A DNA stretch of 64,000 bases from Nostoc commune NIES-4072 (GTDB taxonomy: Bacteria; Cyanobacteriota; Cyanobacteriia; Cyanobacteriales; Nostocaceae), in NCBI RefSeq assembly GCF_003113895.1, contig NZ_BDUD01000001.1, positions 6,500,792 through 6,564,791 of the forward strand. Reading direction: 5' to 3'. This document shows positions 43,276-53,532 of the stretch, in pieces. The translations under genes and the position numbers were made by a program. Position 1 is the first letter of the stretch, and the number at the start of each line of letters is the position of its first letter. The notes beneath the pieces are model-generated. The model saw only the letters and a program-made list of their open reading frames with translations, made no database searches and was not told the DNA's origin.

Positions 43276-43815
43276 CTAAGTTTTTAACCACTACAGTTTT
43301 AATCGGTAAGTATCATAACAGTGTGTCACCATGATCTTTTAGATGTAATTATAAGTACAGATAGTGCTTACGCATAATTACGTTGATAAATCTGTCTTAA
43401 AGGAACAACTTAAGTTTACAAAATTTTAGTCAACTATTCATTTGATCCCGCTTCTACAAGTCTCATTAAATCTAAGTTTTGGCTGTTATTTATTCTAATT
43501 TAGAATGTAATTCTTATGTGAATACACGCAAAAAATCTAGTCACTAATAAAATTTGCCACTAATCTAAGTGAATAAGCAAGTGAGGAAAACACAGATAAA
43601 ACCTCTTTAAATAACTAGAAGACAAAAGCTAAGTTAAAAACTTTAGTTATTTTCACTAGTGCTTATATCTGCGATCGCTGCAAGAGGCTTATTTATAGCT
43701 TCTTGTACAGGATGCGTTATGTCAATTATGTCCAAATGCTTGGCAAGCCTAAATATTTTTCTACTCAAGCATTTTTATTATTCACATCTGCTTTTTGGAA
43801 CTAATAAGGTCAATC

Positions 43816-44634
43816 ATGAAAATTTCTAACTTTGTTCGTGCAACACTCACGGCAGCATCTTGTTGTCTGTCTGTTTTAGCTATTTCAACCAGCGCCCACG
43901 CTGCCACTTTGGTTCCCGTTGATTTGGAATTGTCTTTACTTGTTGATGTTTCTGGAAGCGTAGATAATAGCGAGTTCAATCTGCAAAAACAAGGCTATGT
44001 TAATGCTTTCTCAAACGCCGACCTTTTTAATAATTTTATCTCTAAAGGAAATCTGGGCAAGATTGCAGTAAACCTGATTTACTGGTCTGGTGTGAACCAG
44101 CAGCAAGAAGTTGTAGGGTGGAGTTTGATCGATAGTGTAGCTGCTGCACAGACTTTTGCTAATAATATAGCAGCAACGACGCGTAGCTTCAATGGCAGTA
44201 CTGCTATTGGTTCTGCACTCAATTTTGCCGCACCTAAATTCTTCAATAATGACTACGATGGTGCACGCCAAGTTATCGATGTGTCTGGTGACGGTGCTAC
44301 AAACGAAGGTGCTAATACAATAGCTGCCCGCAATGCTGCTCTAGCACTAGGTGTCGATGCGATTAACGGTGTAATTATCGGGAACGAAGTTGGACTTCAA
44401 GCCTTCTATCAAAATAATGTAATTGGCGGTACCAATGCCAATGGTGACCCCGCTTTTGTTCTAGCAGCACAGAACTTCCAAGACTTTGGTGCTGCAATTG
44501 ATAAAAAAATTAAGGCAGAAATCAAGCCAACCTCTGTTCCTGAACCAGCTTCTATAGTAGGCTTGCTAGTTTTTGGTACTATTGGTGCTAGTTCAATACT
44601 CAAACGCAATAAGAAATTCCAAGCTGATTGTTAA
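43816..44634 (+). CDS. DUF1194 (VWA-like) PEP-CTERM secreted protein
   Basis: 272 residues from ATG 43816. A signal peptide ending SAHA is followed by a von Willebrand A-type domain with the MIDAS motif DVSGS (about 45-49), the conserved STAIGSAL and the DVSGDG segment, as in DUF1194. The C-terminus is a PEP-CTERM sorting signal (VPEPASIVGLLVFG...KRNKK). It is probably exported and surface-bound, with metal-dependent adhesion suggested by the MIDAS. A strong terminator follows. Confidence 0.92.
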   Translation: MKISNFVRATLTAASCCLSVLAISTSAHAATLVPVDLELSLLVDVSGSVDNSEFNLQKQGYVNAFSNADLFNNFISKGNLGKIAVNLIYWSGVNQQQEVVGWSLIDSVAAAQTFANNIAATTRSFNGSTAIGSALNFAAPKFFNNDYDGARQVIDVSGDGATNEGANTIAARNAALALGVDAINGVIIGNEVGLQAFYQNNVIGGTNANGDPAFVLAAQNFQDFGAAIDKKIKAEIKPTSVPEPASIVGLLVFGTIGASSILKRNKKFQADC

Positions 44635-44695
44635 CAGTTAAGCGACAAAGGCTTGCCTTCACTGAAAACTGTTTTTTTGTCCCTGTGTAATATCG

Positions 44696-44726
44696 GCTGT
44701 GTCTGGCGAACAGACACAGCATTTTT
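44696..44726 (+). terminator. Rho-independent terminator
   Basis: GCTGTGTCTG-GCGAA-CAGACACAGC (10-bp stem) followed by ATTTTTATT. It closes the DUF1194 gene and lies just before the first MITE of family B. Confidence 0.92.
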
Positions 44727-44730
44727 ATTG

Positions 44731-44825
44731 TTAGGACTTACGCACACTCTACGAATTCTCGGCGCTCTTGGCGTCTTGGCGGTTCGAGAAATTAAGCTTT
44801 TTAGCAATTTTTGCGTAAGTCCTAA
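44731..44825. mobile_element. MITE family B, copy 1
   Basis: Core 44733-44823 of 91 bp. Ends TAGGACTTACGCA and TGCGTAAGTCCTA, giving 11-bp or longer inverted repeats bounded by TA, the target duplication of Tc1/mariner-IS630 elements. The core includes GGCGCTCTTGGCGTCTTGGC. It is identical along its full 91 bp to the copy at 47148-47238. Confidence 0.85.
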
Positions 44826-44922
44826 TTGTGTTGACACGCATAACGCTTGTACCGCTATTTAAGCGGCTTAAAATGAGCTTGGTGAAAAACTAGGGTGTTA
44901 ATTGGATAAAGAATAAGCATCC

Positions 44923-44938
44923 GCTTGTCTAGACAAGC
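44923..44938. promoter_or_regulatory. Perfect 16-bp palindrome in atpD leader
   Basis: GCTTGTCTAGACAAGC, 160 bp upstream of atpD. It could be a dimer-binding operator or part of a leader hairpin. No regulator can be named from it. Confidence 0.45.
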
Positions 44939-44955
44939 TTTTCAGGATGAGGGTT

Positions 44956-44982
44956 GCAGCTAAAACAGCCAAGCTGCTTTTT
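44956..44982 (+). terminator. Possible attenuator hairpin in atpD leader
   Basis: GCAGCT and AGCTGC form a 6-bp stem with a 10-nt loop, immediately followed by five T. It is placed between the palindrome at 44923 and the small upstream ORF. Weak but terminator-shaped. Confidence 0.4.
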
Positions 44983-45002
44983 AAGGAATTACTAAGGGAG
45001 TT

Positions 45003-45071
45003 ATGTCCCCGTCCGGTGCTACAGTGAAAGGTGACATTGCTTATTCTTATGTCTTTTCCGACCGTATCTGA
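45003..45071 (+). CDS. Possible 22-codon upstream ORF in the atpD leader
   Basis: ATG at 45003 preceded by AAGGGAG at a correct distance. It encodes MSPSGATVKGDIAYSYVFSD plus RI and a TGA at 45069-45071, 27 bp before the atpD ATG. It could be a leader peptide or a translation coupler, or could occur by chance. It is too short for composition tests. Confidence 0.35.
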   Translation: MSPSGATVKGDIAYSYVFSDRI

Positions 45072-46545
<1,474 letters not shown>

Positions 46546-46547
<2 letters not shown>

Positions 46548-46712
46548 TCATTAGTCGTTAGTCATTAGTCATTGGTCATTGGTCATTAGTCATTAGTTCA
46601 AGTGCTAATGACTAATGGCAATTACAAATGACAAAGGATAAAAGACATAGACGCCCTTTGGGCGGCTTCCCGTAGGGTAGGACAAAGGACAAAGGACAAA
46701 AGACAAATGACA
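46546..46712. repeat. AGTCATT/AATGACA short tandem repeats
   Basis: Repeats in the gap between atpD and atpC, with a GC-rich dispersed repeat (ACGCCCTTTGGGCGGCTTCC, at about 46651-46670) in the middle and then GGACAAA repeats. They lie inside an operon, so a possible effect is on the atpC mRNA. Confidence 0.85.
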
Positions 46713-47120
46713 TTAACCGTTCGTGTAATTTCCCCAGACAAAACAGTATGGGATGCCCCAGCTGAAGAAGTAGTTTTACCTAGCACCACTGGTCAATTAG
46801 GTATCTTAACTGGACACGCACCACTGTTGACCGCCCTTGATACTGGTGTAATGCGAGTTCGCGGCGCTAAAAATCAGAATTGGGAAGCGATCGCCCTTTT
46901 GGGTGGTTTTGCCGAAGTCGAAGAAAATGAAGTGACAATTCTGGTTAACGGCGCTGAACGTGGCGACAAAATTAACCTTGATGAAGCCCGTACTGCTTAC
47001 AATCAAGCAGAAGCGCGTCTAAGTCAAGTGTCAGCAGACGATCGCCAAGCCCAAATTCAAGCAACCCAAGCCTTCAAACGCGCCCGCGCTCGGTTTCAAG
47101 CGGCTGGCGGTTTGGTCTAA
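46707..47120 (+). CDS. atpC: ATP synthase F1 subunit epsilon
   Basis: 137 residues. Rotor-stalk subunit that also inhibits ATP hydrolysis. The N-terminal beta-sandwich has [20 protein letters not shown] and [17 protein letters not shown], and the C-terminal helical hairpin has [17 protein letters not shown] and [14 protein letters not shown]. It follows atpD by 159 bp filled by short repeats, a longer spacing than usual. MITE copy 2 begins 28 bp after the stop codon. Confidence 0.97.
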   Translation: MTLTVRVISPDKTVWDAPAEEVVLPSTTGQLGILTGHAPLLTALDTGVMRVRGAKNQNWEAIALLGGFAEVEENEVTILVNGAERGDKINLDEARTAYNQAEARLSQVSADDRQAQIQATQAFKRARARFQAAGGLV

Positions 47121-47145
47121 TTTTACTTTCTATTTCAACTTTGTA

Positions 47146-47240
47146 GTAGGACTTACGCACACTCTACGAATTCTCGGCGCTCTTGGCGTCTTGGCGGTTC
47201 GAGAAATTAAGCTTTTTAGCAATTTTTGCGTAAGTCCTAT
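47146..47240. mobile_element. MITE family B, copy 2
   Basis: Core 47148-47238, identical base for base over 91 bp to copy 1 (44733-44823), in the same orientation. Also flanked by TA. The identity shows recent insertion of at least one copy. The two copies bracket atpD and atpC. Confidence 0.88.
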
Positions 47241-47462
47241 GTAGGTTGGGTAATGTCCAACCTACAAATTATTTATGAACAACTCAGAAGTCAGAAATCA
47301 GTATTAATTCTGTATGGGTGCTAAAAGTTTCTCCGTAAATAAATGGAGTATTCTGAATCCTTATTTATTAAATTTAAAAAAATTACGCCAAGTTTAAGAA
47401 ATCGAGCCAAGCCTTGGTGAAGTGTTAACTTAGCTAATTAGTTGCCCAGATGGGCACAGATT

Positions 47463-49577
47463 ATGAAAAGGTTTTCATCTTTACTTGGTACTCGTAGACA
47501 AAATAAGGTAGCTCGCTTTGCAGCATCTGTCGTAGCGACATTAGCGATCGCTGCGCCAACGTCTTTGACGATGGCTGGAAGTATTCACTCTGCCAATGCC
47601 ACGCCTGTAAAAACAACTACAGCATCAGTCCAGCTAAATCAGACCAAACCAAATATTGCTCAGTTACAAATTAGCAGGACTCAATATCAAGCTGCTGGAA
47701 TTAATCCTGTTGTAGTGGTTCCAATTCTACTTGTTGGTGGTTTAGTCATATTTGTCCCCCTATTCTTTGGCGGACTTGTAGTAATTGGCGAACGTGAAGT
47801 CGGTATTGTAGTTAGGAAATTTACCCTTTCCGGGCGCGGACTCCCCGCCGGAAGTTTGATTGCTCTCAACGGGGAAGCTGGCTTGCAGGCAGATACTTTA
47901 GCTCCTGGCTGGCATTGGGGCTATGGGCCTTGGCAGTATTCTGTAAAAAAAGAGCCGGTAATTGTCGTTCCCCAAGGGGAAATCGCTTTGATTGTGGCGG
48001 CAGATGGGGCATCCAACCCACCAGAGCGGATTTTGGGTAAAATTGTCAGTTGTGACAACTTCCAAGATGCTCGGAAATTCCTCACGCAAGGTGGAGAAAA
48101 AGGGCGACAAATGGGTTTTCTCACCGCCGGGACTTACCGCATCAACACCGCGCTGTTTAAAGTGATTACAGCAGCAAATGCTAGCGCTCATGGCATGAGT
48201 CCACAACAGTTGCACATTCATGAAATAGCAGCAGAGAAAGTTGGTATTGTTACTACTTTGGATGGTTCATCGATTGCAGCAGGTGAAATCGCTGGACGCA
48301 TTATTCCTGGGCATGATAATTTCCAAAATGGTCAAAAATTTATCGATGCTGGGGGGCAACGCGGTTTACAAGAACAGGTATTATTATCAGGTTCGTGGAA
48401 CCTGAACCCTTGGTTGGTAAATATTGAACAAGTACCGATGACTGAAATCCCTATCGGTTATGTGGGCGTGGTGATTTCTTTCGTAGGCAAAGAACATCAA
48501 GATGTGAGCGGAGCAGCTTTCACCCACGGGAATTTGGTAAATCAAGGACATAAAGGCGTTTGGGTTGAGCCGTTGTATCCTGGGAAACACCCGCTCAATA
48601 CTAAGGTGATGAAAATTGAGCTAGTACCAACAACAAATATTGTCTTAAACTTCACTGAAAGAATCATTGGAAACCACGGTTATGATACCAACTTGCAGGC
48701 GCTGAAACTGCTTTCATTTGATGGTTTTAGCTTTAGTTTAGAGATATTCCAAATTATCCATATTGGTGCTTCAGATGCACCGAAAGTGATTTCACGCTTA
48801 GGTTCAATGCAAAACGTTATCGATCAGGTTTTGCGTCCAATTGTGGGGAATTATTTCCGCAACTCGGCTCAAGAGTATACTATCTTGGATTTCTTAATTG
48901 CCCGAAGTGAGCGCCAAGCTGAAGCCTCCGAATACGTTAAATCTGCCTTGCGTGCTTATGATGTGCAAGCAGTGGATTCATTAATTGGTCTGATTACCCC
49001 ACCACAAGAATTAATGCATACACTCACAGAACGTAAAATTGCTGAGGAACAACGCAAAACTTACGAAGTTCAGCAGATGGCGCAAACCCAACGGCAGCAA
49101 CTTGTCCGCGAAACGGCATTGGCTGAGATTCAGCAAGAAATGGTGGAATCAGAGCAGAGTGTACAGATTGCTGACCTGAAAGCCCAAGCCCAAATCAAGC
49201 AGGCGAATGGTGAAGCTGAGGGGACAAAACTCAGGGCAATTGCTGAGGCTGAAGGTATTCGGGCCACAGGTAACGCCAAAGCTGAAACCTACCGCGCTGG
49301 TGTAGAAGCCTTGGGTTCACAAGGTTATACAGCAATGCAACTAATGCAGATTATAGGCGATCGCAATGTCCGCTTGATTCCAGATGTCTTAGTTGGCAGT
49401 AACGGCAGCAATAACGGCTTAGTGGATGGGCTACTATCGATGATTCTATGGAATCAAACTGGTAAGGGTGAATTGACACCAACACCTTTGCATCCACAAC
49501 CAGTAGTTACCAAAGGACAACCAACTACAGACAATGGTCTTCCACCGATAGTTGTGAATTTTCCTGTAGATAAGTAA
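47463..49577 (+). CDS. Flotillin-like SPFH membrane protein
   Basis: 704 residues from ATG 47463; the earlier TTG at 47442 is not preferred. A signal-like N-terminal segment is followed by a strong membrane helix (VVVVPILLVGGLVIFVPLFFGG), the SPFH domain (GEREVGIVVRKF...), a second domain, and a long helical Gln/Ala/Glu-rich region (EEQRKTYEVQQMAQTQRQQL) typical of flotillin. Its C-terminus is Gly/Asn-rich and then Pro-rich. It probably forms membrane microdomain scaffolds. A WD40 kinase gene follows after 53 bp. Confidence 0.9.
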   Translation: MKRFSSLLGTRRQNKVARFAASVVATLAIAAPTSLTMAGSIHSANATPVKTTTASVQLNQTKPNIAQLQISRTQYQAAGINPVVVVPILLVGGLVIFVPLFFGGLVVIGEREVGIVVRKFTLSGRGLPAGSLIALNGEAGLQADTLAPGWHWGYGPWQYSVKKEPVIVVPQGEIALIVAADGASNPPERILGKIVSCDNFQDARKFLTQGGEKGRQMGFLTAGTYRINTALFKVITAANASAHGMSPQQLHIHEIAAEKVGIVTTLDGSSIAAGEIAGRIIPGHDNFQNGQKFIDAGGQRGLQEQVLLSGSWNLNPWLVNIEQVPMTEIPIGYVGVVISFVGKEHQDVSGAAFTHGNLVNQGHKGVWVEPLYPGKHPLNTKVMKIELVPTTNIVLNFTERIIGNHGYDTNLQALKLLSFDGFSFSLEIFQIIHIGASDAPKVISRLGSMQNVIDQVLRPIVGNYFRNSAQEYTILDFLIARSERQAEASEYVKSALRAYDVQAVDSLIGLITPPQELMHTLTERKIAEEQRKTYEVQQMAQTQRQQLVRETALAEIQQEMVESEQSVQIADLKAQAQIKQANGEAEGTKLRAIAEAEGIRATGNAKAETYRAGVEALGSQGYTAMQLMQIIGDRNVRLIPDVLVGSNGSNNGLVDGLLSMILWNQTGKGELTPTPLHPQPVVTKGQPTTDNGLPPIVVNFPVDK

Positions 49578-49630
49578 CATCAGGAATATGAGGTAAGGGC
49601 ATAACATTGTTCTGCCCTTCCAAAAAACAA

Positions 49631-51589
49631 ATGACAGTATCTTATTGTGGGCATTTTGCCCACCTTGTAGGTAGAGAAATTTTGCTTTTACAAGAACGTT
49701 ATCGTTTAATCAAGCAGATTGGTAAAGGGGGATTCTCTAAAACCTTCCTCGCTGTAGATGAGGGTGAGTTTCCTCCAATTCCTTGCGTCGTTCAAGAATT
49801 ATCGCAAGAATATGAGACTTCTATTACTTTTGGGCAAAAGGCGCAACAACTAGAAAAATTAGGGAAGCATCCGCAAATTCCCGCATTACTAAATTATTTT
49901 CAGCAAGATGGGCATTTCTATTTAGTGCAGGAGTTTATTGCAGGCACTAATTTAGCTCAAGTGGTTGAGGAAGAAGGCGCTTTTAATGAAACTCAGATTT
50001 GGCAACTTTTAGAAGATGTGTTGCCAGTTTTGCAGTTTATGAGCGATGCCTGCGGCGGGCTACGCCTACGCAACATCATCCACCGCGATATTAAACCCCA
50101 AAATATCATCCGTAGATCCCCAATTACTAAAAAGGGGAATTTCGTTATAGTCGATTTTACCACTGCGAAAATCGTCACAGAAATTGATCAGCTAACATTT
50201 GAAACCAGTATCGGTAGTCCAGAATACGCAGCACCAGAACAAGCAAAGGGAAAAGCCGTTTTTGCTAGTGATTTATATAGCTTGGGTGTAACTTGTATTT
50301 ACTTACTTACCCAGATTCCTCCCTTTGATTTATATGATATTGCTAACGATCGCTGGGTTTGGCAAGAATATCTTACTACTAAGGTAAGCGATGTCTGGCG
50401 ACAAGACTCAAAGAGTCTACGCTTGGCGCAAATTCTCGACAAGCTGCTGCAAAAGTCTCTTAACCGCCGCTTTCAATCAGCTGATGAAGTTATGCAAGCA
50501 ATGGGTATGGAATTTAAAACTCAAAATTTTAAATTACCAAATCCTCCTTGGCGATGCTTACATACATTAACTGGGCATTCTGGGACATTAAGTAGTGTGA
50601 ATGCCCTTGCCATTAGTCCTGACGGTTACACTTTAGCCAGTGCTAGTGATGACAAAAACATCAAATTGTGGGATTTAAATACTAAAAAAGTCCTAGCTAG
50701 CTTATCAGGACATTCCCAAGCTGTAAAATCAGTTGCTTTCAGTCCTGATGGAAAAATTTTGGCAACTGCTAGCGACGATAAAACTATCAAATTGTGGCAG
50801 GTTGAGACATTAGAGGAAATCTGCACCCTCTTGGGACACGCACACGCTGTAAAATCAGTTGCTTTTAGTCCAGATGGGCAGATTCTCGCTAGTGGTAGCT
50901 GGGATAAGACAATTAAACTCTGGGATGTCAATACAGGCAAAGAAATTTGCACCATAGCTGGACACCAATTACAGGTCAATTCAGTAGCATTTAGTCCCCA
51001 AGGACAACTTTTAGCCAGCGCTAGTTATGACAGAACAATTCGCCTGTGGCAGATACCAACAAGAGGTAGGGGAGCAGGGAGCAGGGGGCAGGGGGATATG
51101 AATAGTGCTGAGTTAAAAGACCACTCACAAGGGGCAAAGAACATTCCCCTTTTCCCCCAGCCCCATTCCCCCTTGCCTCCTGTTGAAAACCGCCCATGCA
51201 GCTTGTTAGGCACCCTTTCGGGTCATGCATGGGCGGTTTTGACAGTCGCTTTTAGTCCCGATGGTCAAATTTTGGCGACGGGTAGTGATGATAACACTAT
51301 TAAATTGTGGGAGGTAAACACTGGTCAGCTAATTTGCACACTTGTAGGCCATTCTTGGTCTGTGGTGGCTGTGGCTTTTACTGCCGATGGCGAAACACTC
51401 CTAAGTGCAAGTTGCGACAAAACAGTTAAACTTTGGAGGGTAAGCACAGCAGAAGAGATTGTTACTCTCTCTGGTCATGTAGACTCAGTATCTGCTGTTG
51501 CTGTGAGCAAAGTTACACAATTAATTGCAAGTGGCAGTCGGGACAAGACTATCAAACTGTGGCAGCTTGTAGAACAGGACAATAGCTAA
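49631..51589 (+). CDS. Serine/threonine protein kinase with WD40 repeats
   Basis: 652 residues from ATG 49631. Kinase domain about 25-300: IGKGGFSKTFLA glycine loop, IIHRDIKPQN catalytic loop and VDFTTAK, where the usual DFG is DFT. Between helix E and HRD there are seven extra residues (DACGGLR) compared with the kinase at 19122, encoded by a dispersed repeat at 50043-50071. Seven WD40 units follow (e.g. LATASDDKTIKLWQV). A 50-residue Pro/Gly-rich insertion sits between WD units four and five. Probably phosphorylates partners docked on the propeller. Confidence 0.9.
   Translation: MTVSYCGHFAHLVGREILLLQERYRLIKQIGKGGFSKTFLAVDEGEFPPIPCVVQELSQEYETSITFGQKAQQLEKLGKHPQIPALLNYFQQDGHFYLVQEFIAGTNLAQVVEEEGAFNETQIWQLLEDVLPVLQFMSDACGGLRLRNIIHRDIKPQNIIRRSPITKKGNFVIVDFTTAKIVTEIDQLTFETSIGSPEYAAPEQAKGKAVFASDLYSLGVTCIYLLTQIPPFDLYDIANDRWVWQEYLTTKVSDVWRQDSKSLRLAQILDKLLQKSLNRRFQSADEVMQAMGMEFKTQNFKLPNPPWRCLHTLTGHSGTLSSVNALAISPDGYTLASASDDKNIKLWDLNTKKVLASLSGHSQAVKSVAFSPDGKILATASDDKTIKLWQVETLEEICTLLGHAHAVKSVAFSPDGQILASGSWDKTIKLWDVNTGKEICTIAGHQLQVNSVAFSPQGQLLASASYDRTIRLWQIPTRGRGAGSRGQGDMNSAELKDHSQGAKNIPLFPQPHSPLPPVENRPCSLLGTLSGHAWAVLTVAFSPDGQILATGSDDNTIKLWEVNTGQLICTLVGHSWSVVAVAFTADGETLLSASCDKTVKLWRVSTAEEIVTLSGHVDSVSAVAVSKVTQLIASGSRDKTIKLWQLVEQDNS
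50043..50071 (+). repeat. Dispersed GC-rich repeat inside kinase domain
   Basis: GCGATGCCTGCGGCGGGCTA followed by CGCCTACGC. Related repeats lie between genes at 43198-43275 and elsewhere. It adds seven residues in frame just before the catalytic HRD loop. Confidence 0.65.
51062..51205 (+). repeat. Short tandem repeats inserted in the WD40 region
   Basis: GGGAGCAGGGAGCAGGGGG on the left and CCCCTTTTCCCCC units on the right, in frame with the kinase gene. They encode a Gly/Arg-rich and then a Pro-rich linker between WD40 units four and five. The right edge merges with a 15-bp inverted repeat (51186-51200 and 51226-51240). Confidence 0.75.
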
Positions 51590-51599
51590 TTTTGTAATA

Positions 51600-51899
51600 T
51601 CAAGCGCTACCTGTGAAGGCAACTTCTGGAAATTTCAATTGAGCTTCTGCCATTGGACGGTTTCTGCCTTCCTCTTGCCAATAGTTAATCACTTCTGTTG
51701 CTTTATTAAGCAACTCGACACGATCCACATCAGTAATCCAATGTTTGGACTCTAATTCCTTTTTTAACTCTTCCCAGGCATCATTTCTGGGCCAAAAAAA
51801 GTACTTAGTCAAGGGACTGGTGCCTTTGCCGACAATTTGATCCACTGCAAGAGCAACGTTCTCGTCTAACCACAGAATTTTCAAAATAAACTTGGTCAA
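51600..51899 (-). CDS. ycf65: Ribosomal protein PSRP-3 (Ycf65)
   Basis: 99 residues. Component of the 30S ribosome in cyanobacteria and plastids. Signatures are [39 protein letters not shown] and [11 protein letters not shown], all conserved. It is convergent with the WD40 kinase gene, with 10 bp between stop codons. Confidence 0.95.
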   Translation of the reverse strand: MTKFILKILWLDENVALAVDQIVGKGTSPLTKYFFWPRNDAWEELKKELESKHWITDVDRVELLNKATEVINYWQEEGRNRPMAEAQLKFPEVAFTGSA

Positions 51900-52123
51900 T
51901 CACACCTCCGGGAATTTCCGGGCATTACTGAACTAGGATAGCGATCGCTTATTTTAACGCAATACCCTATCAAATGACCAAACTGTGATTGGATTGGGCT
52001 AGCATAAGGTGTAAGTCGGCGCTCACAAAGATCCTTATGACTGAAACAGACCCATGATACAGAGCAAGTAAACTTGTTTATGAGAATTTTGACTTTTGAC
52101 TTTTGACTTCGGAGTGAAGCGAC

Positions 52124-52591
52124 GTGACTGCTCAAGTGCCCCAATCTCAAACAACATCTGGTTCAGATTTGTACGAGCAAGATTTCTACCTGTGGATTCA
52201 AACCACGGCAGAACTGCTCAAGCAAAAGAATTTTACACAACTGGACTTAGACAACTTGATTGAAGAAATTGAAACGATGGGCAGAAGTGAAAAGCGGGCA
52301 TTGGAGAGCAATCTGGAAGTGTTGCTGATGCATCTGCTCAAATATCAAATTCAAACTCAAAGGCGCTCAAAAAGTTGGCAGTACACAATTTTGGAACACC
52401 GCAGGCGAGTCCAAAAAGCACTTCAGGAAAGTCCGAGTTTGAAACCTTACTTTGATCAGGTTTTTGACGAAAGCTATCAAACCGCTAGACGGCTGGCTGT
52501 CATTGAAACTGGATTAGATATCGCTATCTTCCCAGAAAAATCTCCCTTTACGCCAGAGCAAGCCCTCGACCCCGATTTTTTACCTGAGTGA
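52124..52591 (+). CDS. DUF29 protein
   Basis: 155 residues from GTG 52124. Typical DUF29: LYEQDFYLWIQTTAELLK, LIEEIETMGRSEKRALESNL, LLMHLLKYQ and WQYTILEHRRRV. These small helical proteins are very abundant in cyanobacteria, with no established role. The gene has TTTTGACTTTTGACTT repeats directly upstream. The next gene (HAD hydrolase) follows at 52643 in the same direction. Confidence 0.92.
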   Translation: MTAQVPQSQTTSGSDLYEQDFYLWIQTTAELLKQKNFTQLDLDNLIEEIETMGRSEKRALESNLEVLLMHLLKYQIQTQRRSKSWQYTILEHRRRVQKALQESPSLKPYFDQVFDESYQTARRLAVIETGLDIAIFPEKSPFTPEQALDPDFLPE

Positions 52592-52642
52592 GTCATGATC
52601 TCACGTTTTATGATGATTTAAAACTCTTTTGCTTCCTACTCC

Positions 52643-53458
52643 ATGACTCAACAAACTTCTGTAAAAGCGATCGTTATTTTCGATATTGATGGTGTTGTGC
52701 GCGATGTTAGCGGTTCCTATCGCCGGGCGATCGCAGATACCGTAGAATATTTTACTACCCAAGCATATCGTCCAACCCCACTGGATATTGACCAACTGAA
52801 GTCTGAAGGTGTGTGGAATAACGATTGGGAAGCATCGCAGGAATTAATTTACCGCTACTTTGAAACCCAAGGACAGAGCCGAGAACAACTGCAATTAGAT
52901 TACAGTGCGATCGTTGCTTTTTTTCAATCCCGCTACCGAGGTTCAGACCCAAATAATTTTACAGGGTATATCTGTAATGAACCCTTATTATTACAACCTA
53001 GCTATTTAGAGCAACTTACCCAAGCCGGGATTGCTTGGGGATTTTTTAGCGGTGCAACTCGTGCTTCCGCCAACTATGTATTAGAAAAACGCCTGGGCTT
53101 GGAATCTCCAGTGTTGATTGCGATGGAAGATGCGCCAGGAAAACCTGATCCTACGGGACTTTTCGCTACAGTTCGTGAATTAGATAATGGAATTGAGCAA
53201 AAATTAGCTGTAGTCTATGTGGGAGATACGGTAGCAGATATGTATACCGTCGAGAAAGCGCGGAGTCTAGATTCTGCTCACACTTGGCTTGGTGTAGGGG
53301 TTTTACCACCCCATGTGCAGGAAACAGCAGCGCGTAGTGATGCATACAGTGAGACACTAATAGCAGCCGGAGCAGCAGTAGTTTTGCGTAATGTGCAAGA
53401 ATTGACTCCAAGGCAGATTCAAGAATTGGTAAGTTCATCTGCCCAATCTGTGGTCTAA
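52643..53458 (+). CDS. HAD-superfamily hydrolase (TIGR01548-like)
   Basis: 271 residues. Motif I is FDIDGVVRDVSGSY, with the catalytic Asp pair DxD. Motif II is in FFSGATRASA, the Lys in PGKPDP and motif IV in VYVGDTVADMY. This matches the cyanobacterial/plant group of predicted phosphatases TIGR01548, with no experimentally known substrate that I recall. The P450 gene follows after 74 bp in the same direction and may share a transcript. Confidence 0.9.
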   Translation: MTQQTSVKAIVIFDIDGVVRDVSGSYRRAIADTVEYFTTQAYRPTPLDIDQLKSEGVWNNDWEASQELIYRYFETQGQSREQLQLDYSAIVAFFQSRYRGSDPNNFTGYICNEPLLLQPSYLEQLTQAGIAWGFFSGATRASANYVLEKRLGLESPVLIAMEDAPGKPDPTGLFATVRELDNGIEQKLAVVYVGDTVADMYTVEKARSLDSAHTWLGVGVLPPHVQETAARSDAYSETLIAAGAAVVLRNVQELTPRQIQELVSSSAQSVV

Positions 53459-53532
53459 GATTAATCAAGCTACGGGTGCATAAATGACTGACTGATAACA
53501 ATTTTGCTTTAATCATTGGGAGATTAATAAAA

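Larger units (their letters stand above)
42492..43815. other. Gene-free region holding a duplicated unit and a MITE
   Basis: 1.3 kb without a credible gene. The key content is a 152-bp unit present twice (42744-42895 and 43038-43189), with a MITE of family A between them. A GC-rich dispersed repeat (GTTAGCGTACCACTCCGTGG and related, 43204-43275) follows. The rest, to 43815, is AT-rich and leads to the DUF1194 gene. Confidence 0.7.

Noticed and set aside
44653..44862. 69-codon ORF downstream of the DUF1194 gene
   Set aside because: Runs through a terminator and MITE family B. The element explains the sequence.
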